DNA of 64,000 nucleotides. It comes from Rossellomorea vietnamensis (GTDB lineage Bacteria > Bacillota > Bacilli > Bacillales > Bacillaceae_B). The position numbers and the translations under genes are program-made. Shown in pieces: positions 42,177 to 49,986 of the stretch; within the stretch, counting starts at the first letter, position 1, and each line of letters begins with the position of its first letter. The stretch lies in NCBI RefSeq assembly GCF_001305855.1, contig NZ_LIXZ01000004.1, forward strand, positions 170,120-234,119, in the 5' to 3' direction. The notes under the pieces are model-generated. The model made no database searches. It saw nothing but the letters and a program-made list of their open reading frames with translations, and was not told the origin of the DNA.

Positions 42177-43655
42177 TCAATCCGATCTGTTGTTGACCTC
42201 GTAGGCGGCACGGATGGCGGATTCGATTGCCCCTTCGACCCAGCCGTGGAAAGGGGATGTGTGTTCCCCGGCAAAGTGGATGCGGTGTTCCTGTAAGTAC
42301 AGGTTGTCAGAAAAATCGGAAGCCTGATTTGGAGCGAATAGCGTAAAGCAACCTGCTGAAAATTGGTTTTCTCCCCAGCTGTAAGAGGCGCCAGTAGTAA
42401 ATTCTTTGTACACCTGCTCTCCATAAATTTTATAAAGCCCCTGCAGTGCTTCACGTATCCGTTCTTCCTCAGGCAGGCTATTCCACAGATTTGCATTTTG
42501 TCCCCAGCTGTAACTGCCGAGCATGACACCTGGACCTGCAACGCCTATTTTATGACTTGGTCGGTACGTATACCGGATGGGAAGATCCGTTATGATATTT
42601 CCAATTTTAAAGGTTTCCCAAAACTTCGACTTAAACTCCAAGCCTATTTTCACTGACGAAACATAATTCAGTTCCCGTATCGCTTTCCATTTTTGAAAAG
42701 AAACCGAATGATAGGGATGCACATCAATGAATTGAAAAACTGAGTAAGGGACCGTAACGATGGTATAATCTCCTTCAAAGCGATGATAACGGTTGGTGGT
42801 ACGGTCTCTGGTTATGACTTCTACTCCATCGTCCTTCTGAATGATCCCATGAACTTTTTGGGAATAGTGGATATTCTGCTGAAGTTGAGGCAAAAAGGAG
42901 TATGGAAGTTTGTCATTGCCCCCATCTATTTCATAAAACTTTAGTTCATCATTGAAAACTGTCCGGACAATGTCCAGGAGAATATCAACGAATGAGAGTT
43001 CCGGGAATCCTTCAATGCCCAAGATGACCTTTACAATGCGGATGGCTTCCGGGGAAAGCGACGTTCCGATCGGATTAAATCGTAAGAAGACGTCGAATGA
43101 ATAATGATCAAACTTGATTCGTAACCGTTCTTGTTCTTCCGGGTCTGCTTTGTCGTACAGGTCTAAAAACGGTTTTATAGCTGACGATAATAATTCAATG
43201 GCCGTTTTCCCCTGTTCTTCAGGTGGCAAAGGGTAATTGAAAATATCAGGGTTAGCGGTGTAATTGGTATCTGTCGTCTGAATTCCATTTACGAGATAGA
43301 GGTCGCTTTTATTAATAAACTCATTTGTGGGCAAGTTGAATTTACGAATATATTCAAAGACTAAATCATGTGTTTCCGGGAATCGCATAGCTCCGACATC
43401 GAGGTATTGACCTTCTGAAAAAGGTTGCCGTAACGTATACACCCTCCCGCCTATGCGATCATTTCCTTCAAGGATCGTGACGGTATGGCCTGCTTTTTTT
43501 AATAGGGAGCCTGCCACAAGACCGGCCATGCCCGCCCCGATAATGATCACTTTCTTTGGATCTGATGTAGGGACCAATCCATTTTTCACGATGGATACCA
43601 TATCATCTGGATAAGAAAGATCGCCGTAATTGTGATTATCAGCTCTATTCCTCAA
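42177..43655 (-). CDS. Flavin-dependent amine/L-amino-acid oxidase
   Basis: A 492-residue FAD oxidase of the monoamine-oxidase/L-amino-acid-oxidase group, reminiscent of B. subtilis YobN. The dinucleotide motif VIIIGAGMAGLVAGSLLKKAGHTVTILEGNDRIGGR lies at ~33-68. The C-terminal FAD block is HRIHFAGEHTSPFHGWVEGAIESAIRAAYEV. The start is uncertain: the frame is open to 43805, running through a palindromic element. TTG 43655 has GGGGGAG six bases upstream and is preferred; ATG 43685 is an alternative without a ribosome site. No signal peptide is seen. The product of the reaction would be a keto acid or aldehyde, ammonia and H2O2. The amine substrate is unknown. Confidence 0.85.
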   Translation of the reverse strand: MRNRADNHNYGDLSYPDDMVSIVKNGLVPTSDPKKVIIIGAGMAGLVAGSLLKKAGHTVTILEGNDRIGGRVYTLRQPFSEGQYLDVGAMRFPETHDLVFEYIRKFNLPTNEFINKSDLYLVNGIQTTDTNYTANPDIFNYPLPPEEQGKTAIELLSSAIKPFLDLYDKADPEEQERLRIKFDHYSFDVFLRFNPIGTSLSPEAIRIVKVILGIEGFPELSFVDILLDIVRTVFNDELKFYEIDGGNDKLPYSFLPQLQQNIHYSQKVHGIIQKDDGVEVITRDRTTNRYHRFEGDYTIVTVPYSVFQFIDVHPYHSVSFQKWKAIRELNYVSSVKIGLEFKSKFWETFKIGNIITDLPIRYTYRPSHKIGVAGPGVMLGSYSWGQNANLWNSLPEEERIREALQGLYKIYGEQVYKEFTTGASYSWGENQFSAGCFTLFAPNQASDFSDNLYLQEHRIHFAGEHTSPFHGWVEGAIESAIRAAYEVNNRSD

Positions 43656-43761
43656 TTCTTTCTCCCCCTTACGCCGAAGCTGCATTACATATACATATGA
43701 TTGAGGTGATGGGGAATAGAAGGGGGAGCTATAGTTCCAATTCTCCAACTTGTAAAAAATA

Positions 43762-43796
43762 AACAGGGACGGACCTATGGAAGGTCCGTCCCTGTT
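43762..43796. repeat. Palindromic element, compact form (copy 17)
   Basis: AACAGGGACGGACCT-atgga-AGGTCCGTCCCTGTT, a 15-bp perfect stem 5 bases from the stop codon of the minus-strand ArsR gene. It is the last copy in the window. Confidence 0.93.
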
Positions 43797-43801
43797 AGTG
43801 T

Positions 43802-44119
43802 TCAATCTTCGTCCTCGACTAGGTATTTAAGTTTGGAGAGCTTATTGCTCCAGAACTGTTCGTAATAGGCTAGCCAATCCTTTAGTTCTGCGAGGGGTTC
43901 AGGCTGAAGTCGATAGATTTTTTCCCTGCCGACTTTTTCACCGGAAACCAACTCGGCTTCTGTCAGGATGGCAAGATGCTTGGCAATGGCAGTCCGGCTC
44001 ATCGGAAAATGGGAAGTCAGTGCCGAAATGGGCATCTCTTTTTCCGAAAGAAGGCGAAGCACTTCCCGGCGGGTTGGATCTGCAATCGCCTGGAATACAT
44101 CGTGTTTAACGGCAGACAC
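43802..44119 (-). CDS. ArsR-family regulator
   Basis: A 105-residue winged-helix repressor. VFQAIADPTRREVLRLLSEKEMPISALTSHFPMSRTAIAKHLAILTEAELVSGEKVGREKIYRLQ is the complete ArsR HTH and wing, without the Cys metal box of ArsR/SmtB. The start is GTG, directly after the stop of the SRPBCC gene. It belongs to the subgroup that sits next to AHSA1/SRPBCC genes. Two AACACCATNTGGTTT sites at the operon promoter are likely its operators. Confidence 0.9.
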   Translation of the reverse strand: MSAVKHDVFQAIADPTRREVLRLLSEKEMPISALTSHFPMSRTAIAKHLAILTEAELVSGEKVGREKIYRLQPEPLAELKDWLAYYEQFWSNKLSKLKYLVEDED

Positions 44120-44554
44120 TTATTCCTCCACAACCTTCCGAAGTCGCTGGTCCACAATGCCGACCCAGCCGTTCTCCATACGTTCCCGGATAACGGAGCT
44201 TTTTTCGTTCGGTTTTGAAACTACGGCATCATCATGCTTCCAGCCACCATGAACCAATGTGAATTCGGTTTGTGTCCCAACCTCTTTTAAAAGGAATGTG
44301 ACGACCCAGCCATCCGTATCCCAGGAGAAGGACAGCTTATGAGGCTCCTCAACTTCCAATACCTTACATGGAGACGGACCGAAAGGGGACTGAATATGAA
44401 ATTCGTACCCGACTTCAGGTTGGAAATCATTGGGCATGAACCATGAAGAAATGCCTTCTGAAGTGGAAACGGTGTCCCATACCTTTTGGATTGGGGCATT
44501 GAAGAGGACGGTTTGGTTAATATCTTGAAGCTGACTGCTTTGATTTGATTTCAT
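44120..44554 (-). CDS. SRPBCC (AHSA1-like) ligand-binding protein
   Basis: A 144-residue START-like protein. [43 protein letters not shown] starts the helix-grip fold; [28 protein letters not shown] and [22 protein letters not shown] close it. Such proteins bind hydrophobic ligands. It is first in an operon with the ArsR regulator, and the two may form a sensing pair in which the ligand-binding protein is the regulated product. Confidence 0.88.
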   Translation of the reverse strand: MKSNQSSQLQDINQTVLFNAPIQKVWDTVSTSEGISSWFMPNDFQPEVGYEFHIQSPFGPSPCKVLEVEEPHKLSFSWDTDGWVVTFLLKEVGTQTEFTLVHGGWKHDDAVVSKPNEKSSVIRERMENGWVGIVDQRLRKVVEE

Positions 44555-44584
44555 ATTTGTCGCCTGCTTTCTGGTGTTGAAAAT

Positions 44585-44599
44585 AACACCATTTGGTTT
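44585..44599. promoter_or_regulatory. ArsR operator copy A
   Basis: AACACCATTTGGTTT, downstream of the promoter start point; 12 of 15 bases around a central palindrome ACCANNTGGT. Its twin lies 29 bp away. Confidence 0.6.
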
Positions 44600-44606
44600 T
44601 GCTTTA

Positions 44607-44636
44607 ATGATACAACACCATATGGTTTCGTGTCAA
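44607..44636 (-). promoter_or_regulatory. Promoter of the SRPBCC-arsR operon
   Basis: Minus strand TTGACA (44636-44631), 18 bases, TATCAT (44612-44607). Confidence 0.75.
44614..44628. promoter_or_regulatory. ArsR operator copy B
   Basis: AACACCATATGGTTT inside the promoter spacer, so bound repressor would block polymerase directly. Confidence 0.65.
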
Positions 44637-44803
44637 TGAAAAGAGGAGTTCGGTGAAAGAGTGTAGAAATAGTGTCTTGGTAAAGGTTAGTATCTGCATA
44701 CATTGCACAATTTATAAAGAAACACCGGTCACCACTTCGCACAGAATGACCGGAGAATAGATAATCTGCATGGTACATTAGTTGAGACGGGAGAAGATAA
44801 ACA

Positions 44804-45661
44804 ATGGAAATGCTTCATAGGATGAATGACTGCATTCAGTATATAGAGGAGAATCTTGAAGGAGATATCGAGATGGAGGAGCTTGCCAAGCTCTCATTGA
44901 ACTCGAAATTTCACTTTCAAAGGCTGTTTTCTTTAGTCACAGGCTGCACTGTAGCTGATTACATCAGGAGGAGAAGGCTGACTCTTGCTGCTCAGGAACT
45001 GAATAATGCGAATGTAAAGGTCATTGATGTCGCTTTCCGGTATGGATACGAAACACCAGAGTCTTTCTCGAAGGCATTTCGAAAAGCTCACGGTGTTTCC
45101 CCATCCCAGGTAAGAGAATCAGGAACTCCCTTGAAAGCATTCCCGCGTATCTCCTTCCAAATTCAATTAAAAGGGGAAGTCGAAATGAATTATAGAATCG
45201 TTGAAAAAGAAGCATTTCAGGTGATTGGAAAAGGGAAAAGAGTCTCAACCAGTAACGGTCAAAACTTGAAGGAGATTCCGGCATTTTGGGATGAGGTGAA
45301 TACTTCGGGCTTGGACAGTGAAATTTGTGAGGCAGCAAATAATGATGAAATGCTCGGAATCTGCATGGAGTTCGATCATACGAATGAAGAGTTTACCTAT
45401 TTCATCGGGTCAGAAAAGAAAACGGACCCTCATTCCTCACTGGAGGTTAAGGAGATACCTGCTTCCACATGGGCAGTATTTGAATCGGTTGGTCCGATGC
45501 CGGACGCGATCCAGGGTGTGTGGAAGCGGATTTTCTCTGAATGGTTTCCGTCTACAGGGTATGAGCATGGAGATGCGCCTGAATTCGAATTATATCCGCC
45601 TGGAAATCCGAATGACGAGGATTATAGATGTGAAGTTTGGGTTCCGGTTATGAAGAAATAA
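44804..45661 (+). CDS. AraC-family regulator with GyrI-like effector domain (paralogue)
   Basis: A 285-residue regulator with the same layout as the gene at 671-1537: AraC double HTH at ~5-110 ([65 protein letters not shown]) and an effector domain from ~130 that starts with [10 protein letters not shown], a phrase shared with the paralogue. The two are clearly related over full length and probably bind different ligands. It is transcribed divergently from the SRPBCC-arsR operon. Targets are unknown. Confidence 0.88.
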   Translation: MEMLHRMNDCIQYIEENLEGDIEMEELAKLSLNSKFHFQRLFSLVTGCTVADYIRRRRLTLAAQELNNANVKVIDVAFRYGYETPESFSKAFRKAHGVSPSQVRESGTPLKAFPRISFQIQLKGEVEMNYRIVEKEAFQVIGKGKRVSTSNGQNLKEIPAFWDEVNTSGLDSEICEAANNDEMLGICMEFDHTNEEFTYFIGSEKKTDPHSSLEVKEIPASTWAVFESVGPMPDAIQGVWKRIFSEWFPSTGYEHGDAPEFELYPPGNPNDEDYRCEVWVPVMKK

Positions 45662-45670
45662 GGTAAGTTT

Positions 45671-45696
45671 GCCTCCAACAGGGATTGGGGGCTTTT
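45671..45696 (+). terminator. Terminator of the AraC-family paralogue
   Basis: GCCTCCAA/TTGGGGGC stem and T4. Confidence 0.65.
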
Positions 45697-45760
45697 ATGT
45701 GTAACTGGAGAAGAACTTGTTTTAAGGACGACTCCCCTGGATCTAGTCCTTTTTTTGTCA

Positions 45761-45789
45761 TTGATTTGTTATAACTATCATGTTACTAT
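45761..45789 (+). promoter_or_regulatory. Promoter of the ArsR-SRPBCC fusion operon
   Basis: TTGATT, 17 bases, TACTAT, 62 bases before the start codon. Confidence 0.7.
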
Positions 45790-45798
45790 AAAGTCACA

Positions 45799-45828
45799 TA
45801 ACACATGTGACCATTCATTCACATGTTA
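45799..45828. promoter_or_regulatory. Operator of the ArsR-SRPBCC fusion
   Basis: TAACACATGTGA and TCACATGTTA form an inverted repeat across 8 bases, just downstream of the predicted start point. ACATGT is itself palindromic. Confidence 0.6.
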
Positions 45829-45851
45829 ATCAAAACGAAAGGATCGTTAAC

Positions 45852-46628
45852 ATGAAGGACGAACTTTCTACCTTATTTAAAGCTCTGGGTCACCCCATTC
45901 GCAGGGAAATCCTCGATCTCTTAAAGAAGTCGGCCAAGACGACGGGCGAACTGAATGAATATTTTCCCGAAGTGACAAGATACGCGATTATGAAACATTT
46001 GAACATCTTGGAGGAAGGGAACTTGGTGGTGGTGAAGCGTGAAGGGAAATACCGGCGAAATTACCTTAACGCAGTCCCATTGCAGGAAATGCACAACCGG
46101 TGGGTAGGGAAATACATGGAATCTACTGCCAATTCGCTGTTAAATTTACGAGCAATAGCCGAGAACAAAGGAGGAGAAGAATCAATGGAACAAAGTAAAG
46201 TATTTCGCATTGAGCAAGAAGTGATGATAGATGCGCCAAGGGATCAGGTATTTAAAGCGTTAACCGAGCAAGCGGGGGACTGGTGGGAGTTTAAACTGGC
46301 TCCTGAGGGAGTAAGCTCACAATTCACATTCGATCCTGTACCCGGCGGTCAATTCATCGAGAAATGGCGCAAGGATGAAGGAGCATTATGGGGGACAGTG
46401 TATTACGTTAACGCACCGGAGGAAATTCGTCTCCACGGTCATCTTGGAATGCAAGGTGCCGTAAACAGTGCATATACGTATCGATTGATTGAAAAAGGTG
46501 ACTCCACGTTACTTCAATTATCCCATGCAGCTTCAGGAGTAATAGAAGAGGACTGGGCAGATAAGCATTCCGAAGGTTGGACCTATTTACTTGGAACCCT
46601 GCTGAAAAATTATGTTGAAAAGAAGTAA
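45852..46628 (+). CDS. ArsR-type DNA-binding domain fused to SRPBCC domain
   Basis: A 258-residue fusion. Residues 1-~95 are an ArsR winged helix (LSTLFKALGHPIRREILDLLKKSAKTTGELNEYFPEVTRYAIMKHLNILEEGNLVVVKREGKYRRNYLN). Residues ~110-258 are an AHSA1/SRPBCC domain (IEQEVMIDAPRDQVFKALTEQAGDWWEFKLAPEG ... EGWTYLLGTLLKNYVEKK). The neighbouring operon carries the same two modules as separate proteins, so this one is probably a single-chain ligand-sensing repressor. ATG 45852 has AAAGGA upstream; the frame's upstream extension overlaps the operator. It overlaps the next gene by 17 bases. Confidence 0.85.
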   Translation: MKDELSTLFKALGHPIRREILDLLKKSAKTTGELNEYFPEVTRYAIMKHLNILEEGNLVVVKREGKYRRNYLNAVPLQEMHNRWVGKYMESTANSLLNLRAIAENKGGEESMEQSKVFRIEQEVMIDAPRDQVFKALTEQAGDWWEFKLAPEGVSSQFTFDPVPGGQFIEKWRKDEGALWGTVYYVNAPEEIRLHGHLGMQGAVNSAYTYRLIEKGDSTLLQLSHAASGVIEEDWADKHSEGWTYLLGTLLKNYVEKK

Positions 46629-47067
46629 GACGACTGTAGATGTCACAACAAACATAACGATACGCCGTCCAATCCATATGGTTGCAGAATATGCTGTGAA
46701 CCCGGATCATGCACCCGAATGGTATGTGAATATTGATTCCGCAGAATGGAAAACGGAAAAGCCACTATCCGTACATTCTCAAATTGCATTTAAAGCTAGA
46801 TTCTTAGGGAAGGATCTCTCCTATATATATGAAATTAGAGAGTTCATGCCTGAACAGAAGCTCGTGATGAAAACGGAAAATGGGCCTTTCCCAATGGAAA
46901 CCACCTATGAGTGGGAGTCTATTGATGAACAAACGACCAAAATGACCCTAAGGAATCAGGGGAACCCTACTGGATTTTCAAGATGGATGACTCCCCTTAT
47001 ATCAGTCATGATGAAAAATGCAAACAAAAAGGATTTAAAGAAAATCAAAGAAATCCTGGAAAGTTAA
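46612..47067 (+). CDS. SRPBCC-family protein (polyketide-cyclase-like)
   Basis: A 151-residue START-like protein: VDVTTNITIRRPIHMVAEYAVNPDHAPEWYVNIDSAEWKTEKPL, then a typical grip-fold core (FLGKDLSYIYEIREFMPEQKLVMKTENGPFPMETTYEWESID) and a C-terminal helix. The gene starts 17 bases inside the fusion gene, so translation is coupled and it is probably the regulated partner. Members bind lipids or aromatic molecules; the ligand is unknown. Confidence 0.85.
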   Translation: MLKRSKTTVDVTTNITIRRPIHMVAEYAVNPDHAPEWYVNIDSAEWKTEKPLSVHSQIAFKARFLGKDLSYIYEIREFMPEQKLVMKTENGPFPMETTYEWESIDEQTTKMTLRNQGNPTGFSRWMTPLISVMMKNANKKDLKKIKEILES

Positions 47068-47085
47068 TATTGACTAAATAAAAAG

Positions 47086-47124
47086 AGACGAGGCACCTGC
47101 TTGAACAAAGCAGGTGCCTCGTCT
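47086..47124. terminator. Perfect palindrome after the SRPBCC gene, terminator-like
   Basis: AGACGAGGCACCTGCTT-GAACA-AAGCAGGTGCCTCGTCT, a 17-bp perfect stem without a T-run. Confidence 0.6.
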
Positions 47125-47244
47125 ACATAATATTGATTCAACATGTATAGAATGTACGCAGGATTGCGAACCGTTCTTTTTCCTTGCCGCCTTTTTTTTG
47201 ATACACTAATTTAGTTGCTAAATTGTTTATCATTGGAGGATATG

Positions 47245-48111
47245 ATGTCAAATCGAAATAAAGGAATTATACTGTTATTATTATCAGCGTTTGGTTTCTC
47301 TCTGATGGCGGCATTTGTCAAGTTGTCGGGGGATGTGCCGACGATCCAGAAAACCTTTTTCCGGAATATCGTCTCTGCGTTCATTGCATTCGGTTTTGTC
47401 CGGTACCATAAGGAACGCCTATTTGGAAAAAAAGAAAATCAGAAGCTTCTGTTACTGCGTTCCGGTTTAGGTGCTGTCGGCATTGTGCTGTTCTTCTATG
47501 CAATCGATCATCTCGTGCTGTCAGATGCCGATATGCTGAACAAGCTGAGCCCGTTTTTAACCATCATCTTTTCGGCACTATTCTTGAAAGAACGGACGCG
47601 CGTCTTTCAGGTGGTGGCCATCATCATTGCGTTCATCGGGACATTGTTCATCATCAAACCCGCATTTTCCTTTGATGTCATTCCGTATCTCGCAGGGGTG
47701 TTTTCGGCCATCTTCGCTGCAGGTGCCTATACGGTCCTGCGCGTACTCGGGAGCAGGGAGAAGTTTTATACGGTCGTCTTTTACTTCTCATTCTTTACGA
47801 CGGTCGTGCTGCTTCCATTTGTCATCGGATTTTATGAACCGATGAGCGCGAAACAGTGGGTTTACCTGTTATCCGCTGGTGTCTTTGCGACAGTCGGTCA
47901 GTTCGGGATCACGATCGCATACAAGTTCGCGCCGGCGAGGGAAATCTCGATCTTCTTCTATTCGACTGTCGTGTATTCCGCTCTCATCAGCATCTTCTTA
48001 TTCGGGCAGATCCCTGATGTGTACAGCATCATTGGATACGTAGTGATCTTCGGAGCATCATTGTATATGTTCTTGAAAAATAATGCAGCCGGTAAAAAAC
48101 AGGAAGTATAA
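47245..48111 (+). CDS. EamA/DMT-family transporter
   Basis: A 288-residue drug/metabolite-type transporter with ten helices in two EamA repeats. The first contains LLLLSAFGFSLMAAFVKLSGDVPTIQKTFFRNIVSAFIAF and LSPFLTIIFSALFLKER; the second begins near YLAGVFSAIFAAGAYTVLRVLG and ends GYVVIFGASLYMF. ATG 47245 is used because TGGAGGA is at the right distance; the frame is open ten codons upstream. The substrate is unknown. Confidence 0.9.
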   Translation: MSNRNKGIILLLLSAFGFSLMAAFVKLSGDVPTIQKTFFRNIVSAFIAFGFVRYHKERLFGKKENQKLLLLRSGLGAVGIVLFFYAIDHLVLSDADMLNKLSPFLTIIFSALFLKERTRVFQVVAIIIAFIGTLFIIKPAFSFDVIPYLAGVFSAIFAAGAYTVLRVLGSREKFYTVVFYFSFFTTVVLLPFVIGFYEPMSAKQWVYLLSAGVFATVGQFGITIAYKFAPAREISIFFYSTVVYSALISIFLFGQIPDVYSIIGYVVIFGASLYMFLKNNAAGKKQEV

Positions 48112-48116
48112 AACGA

Positions 48117-48146
48117 ACCTATCCATCAATTGGTGGATAGGTTTTT
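48117..48146 (+). terminator. Terminator of the EamA gene
   Basis: AACCTATCCA/TGGATAGGTT stem and T-run. Confidence 0.9.
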
Positions 48147-48275
48147 CATATATATGTGGACGAAATTTCACAAATCAGTCGTTTACTTATTAATTGATGT
48201 GATAAATATTCTCAAAAACAAGCTGAGGAGTTATAATGTAAGTAAATGGAATTTTCGTCTGGGAGGAGGATTGAA

Positions 48276-49295
48276 ATGGTACTCCGCGACTCGAAATGGT
48301 CTTTATGGGCACTTACACTGTTATCAATCGTCATCCTGAGCAATGTTTTATTGTATCAGCCTGTCGTGCAGCAATTCCTGGCCATTGAACTTGAAAAAGG
48401 GGTGGTATTAGGATCTTTAATGGATTTGGTGGTCATTTCACCAGTACTGGCTTATGCAGCTTTTAAAGTGTCAAAGAAGCAGGCGGCCGGATTCATGGTA
48501 TTCGGACTGGTGATAGCAAGAGTGATTATACCGGAGGTTTTTTTTACCCCATATACCATCCTCCTATACTTCGGAATAAGCTTGGAAGCCTTGTTCTTTC
48601 TGGCGGAGTTGGGTCTGATATTACTATTGATCAAGAGAATTCCAGTCATCCGAACCGATATGAAATCATCAGGAACAAGTCCCATCTTTTCTTTCCTGCC
48701 CGCAGTCGAAAGAAAGGTAAGCAACCTTCCTCTGATAAGGATTTTGTCATCAGAGCTTCTAATGGTCTACTACGCCTTCTTCAGCTGGCGAAAAAAAGCT
48801 CCTGTTCATGACGGAGTCGTTACCCTGCACCGGAAAACAAGCGCCATTGCCATGAATATTATGCTTATCCATGCCGTCCTCATTGAAACGATCGGCCTTC
48901 ACTGGTGGCTTCATTCTAAGATTCCTGTTCTGTCTTTCATTCTGCTGATTCTAAACGTATACACAGTCCTTCTCTTCATAGCTGAAATCCAGATCACGAG
49001 ATTGCATCCTATTGAAGTGAAAGATGACGAGCTGCGTGTGGCACAGGGGCTGAGGCTGAGGATGATCCTGCCACTTTCAAACATCGAGCGAGTGGAATGG
49101 GGAGAGAAGAAACCAAGTAAAGATACCATTGTATTCATGCAGAAAGATTTTGAAGAGCTTCATCCTCAAGCGCTCTTGTTCTTGAAAACGACTGTAGAAG
49201 CGACCATGTTCATGGGGAGAAAAAAAAGCGTGTCAAAAGTAGCACTGAGAGTGGATGATCCGGAGAAGTTAAAACGGTTGTTGGAGCAAACATGA
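48276..49295 (+). CDS. Membrane protein of unknown function
   Basis: A 339-residue protein with about six hydrophobic helices in the first 260 residues (WALTLLSIVILSNVLLY, GLVIARVIIPEVFFTPYTILLYFGI, LFFLAELGLILLLIKRIP, and a later pair near IMLIHAVLIETIGLHWW and VLSFILLILNVYTVLLF). A soluble C-terminal ~90 residues (HPIEVKDDELRVAQGLRLRMILPLSNIERVEW) resembles a small beta-domain of the PH-like type found on Bacillus membrane proteins. ATG 48276 follows GGGAGGAGG. I do not know a function; relatives are annotated inconsistently. Confidence 0.7.
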   Translation: MVLRDSKWSLWALTLLSIVILSNVLLYQPVVQQFLAIELEKGVVLGSLMDLVVISPVLAYAAFKVSKKQAAGFMVFGLVIARVIIPEVFFTPYTILLYFGISLEALFFLAELGLILLLIKRIPVIRTDMKSSGTSPIFSFLPAVERKVSNLPLIRILSSELLMVYYAFFSWRKKAPVHDGVVTLHRKTSAIAMNIMLIHAVLIETIGLHWWLHSKIPVLSFILLILNVYTVLLFIAEIQITRLHPIEVKDDELRVAQGLRLRMILPLSNIERVEWGEKKPSKDTIVFMQKDFEELHPQALLFLKTTVEATMFMGRKKSVSKVALRVDDPEKLKRLLEQT

Positions 49296-49297
49296 AA

Positions 49298-49324
49298 AAA
49301 GTGCCTGACGGTTACCAGGCACTT
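49298..49324. terminator. Bidirectional terminator
   Basis: AAAGTGCCTG/CAGGCACTTT with A- and T-rich flanks, between convergent genes. Confidence 0.85.
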
Positions 49325-49331
49325 TCCTTTC

Positions 49332-49985
49332 CTACCCCATGCGATAAACCCAATCACATTCCCCGATCATCGACTCATCATGAGTGACCATAATAGTAGC
49401 GATATTTCTTTCCTTCGTTTCTTTTACTAATAATTCCACCACGGATTTTCCCCGTTCCCTGTCGAGGCTCGCGGTAGGTTCATCGGCAAGGATCAGCTTC
49501 GGTTCATTCATGAGGGCACGTGCGATGGCGACCCGCTGCTGTTCACCGCCTGAAAGCTGTTCAGGGTAATGGGAGCGCCGTTCTTCAAGTCCAAGATGAG
49601 ACAATAATTCCAATGCCCGTTCCTGGGGACGGTCCTTCTGTTTAGTGAGCTTTCCGACAAGCAGCAGTTGTTCTTCTACGGTTAAAAAAGGAACAAGGTT
49701 CGATTGCTGAAAGATGAAGCCGATTTCCTTGAGTCGCAGGGTTGTTTGTTCTTTTCCATTCATCTCATGAACGTTTCGCCCGTTGATGATCACTTCGCCA
49801 CTTGAAGGACTGGTCAGAGCTCCGATGATGGAGAGGAGTGTGCTTTTTCCAGAACCGGATGGCCCAAGGATCGCACCGAACTCCCCGCTTTGGACCCTCA
49901 TTGAAATATGATCCAGTACCGTGAGCCGTTCATTTCCCTGTTTGTAAGTCTTTGTAATTCCGTTTAATTCCAAGATCGATGTCAT
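49332..49985 (-). CDS. hrtA: Heme-toxicity ABC exporter ATPase HrtA
   Basis: A 217-residue MacB-class ATPase: Walker [10 protein letters not shown], signature [15 protein letters not shown], Walker [13 protein letters not shown], switch His in MVTHDES. It lies one base after hrtB and downstream of hssRS on the same strand. In Staphylococcus and B. anthracis HrtAB removes excess heme from the membrane. The assignment rests on the complete four-gene set plus the HssR-type site at the hrtB promoter. Confidence 0.88.
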   Translation of the reverse strand: MTSILELNGITKTYKQGNERLTVLDHISMRVQSGEFGAILGPSGSGKSTLLSIIGALTSPSSGEVIINGRNVHEMNGKEQTTLRLKEIGFIFQQSNLVPFLTVEEQLLLVGKLTKQKDRPQERALELLSHLGLEERRSHYPEQLSGGEQQRVAIARALMNEPKLILADEPTASLDRERGKSVVELLVKETKERNIATIMVTHDESMIGECDWVYRMG

Positions 49986-49986
49986 C

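Noticed and set aside
43656..43805. Longer N-terminus for the amine oxidase
   Set aside because: The open frame runs through a palindromic element and has no ribosome site; TTG 43655 fits better.
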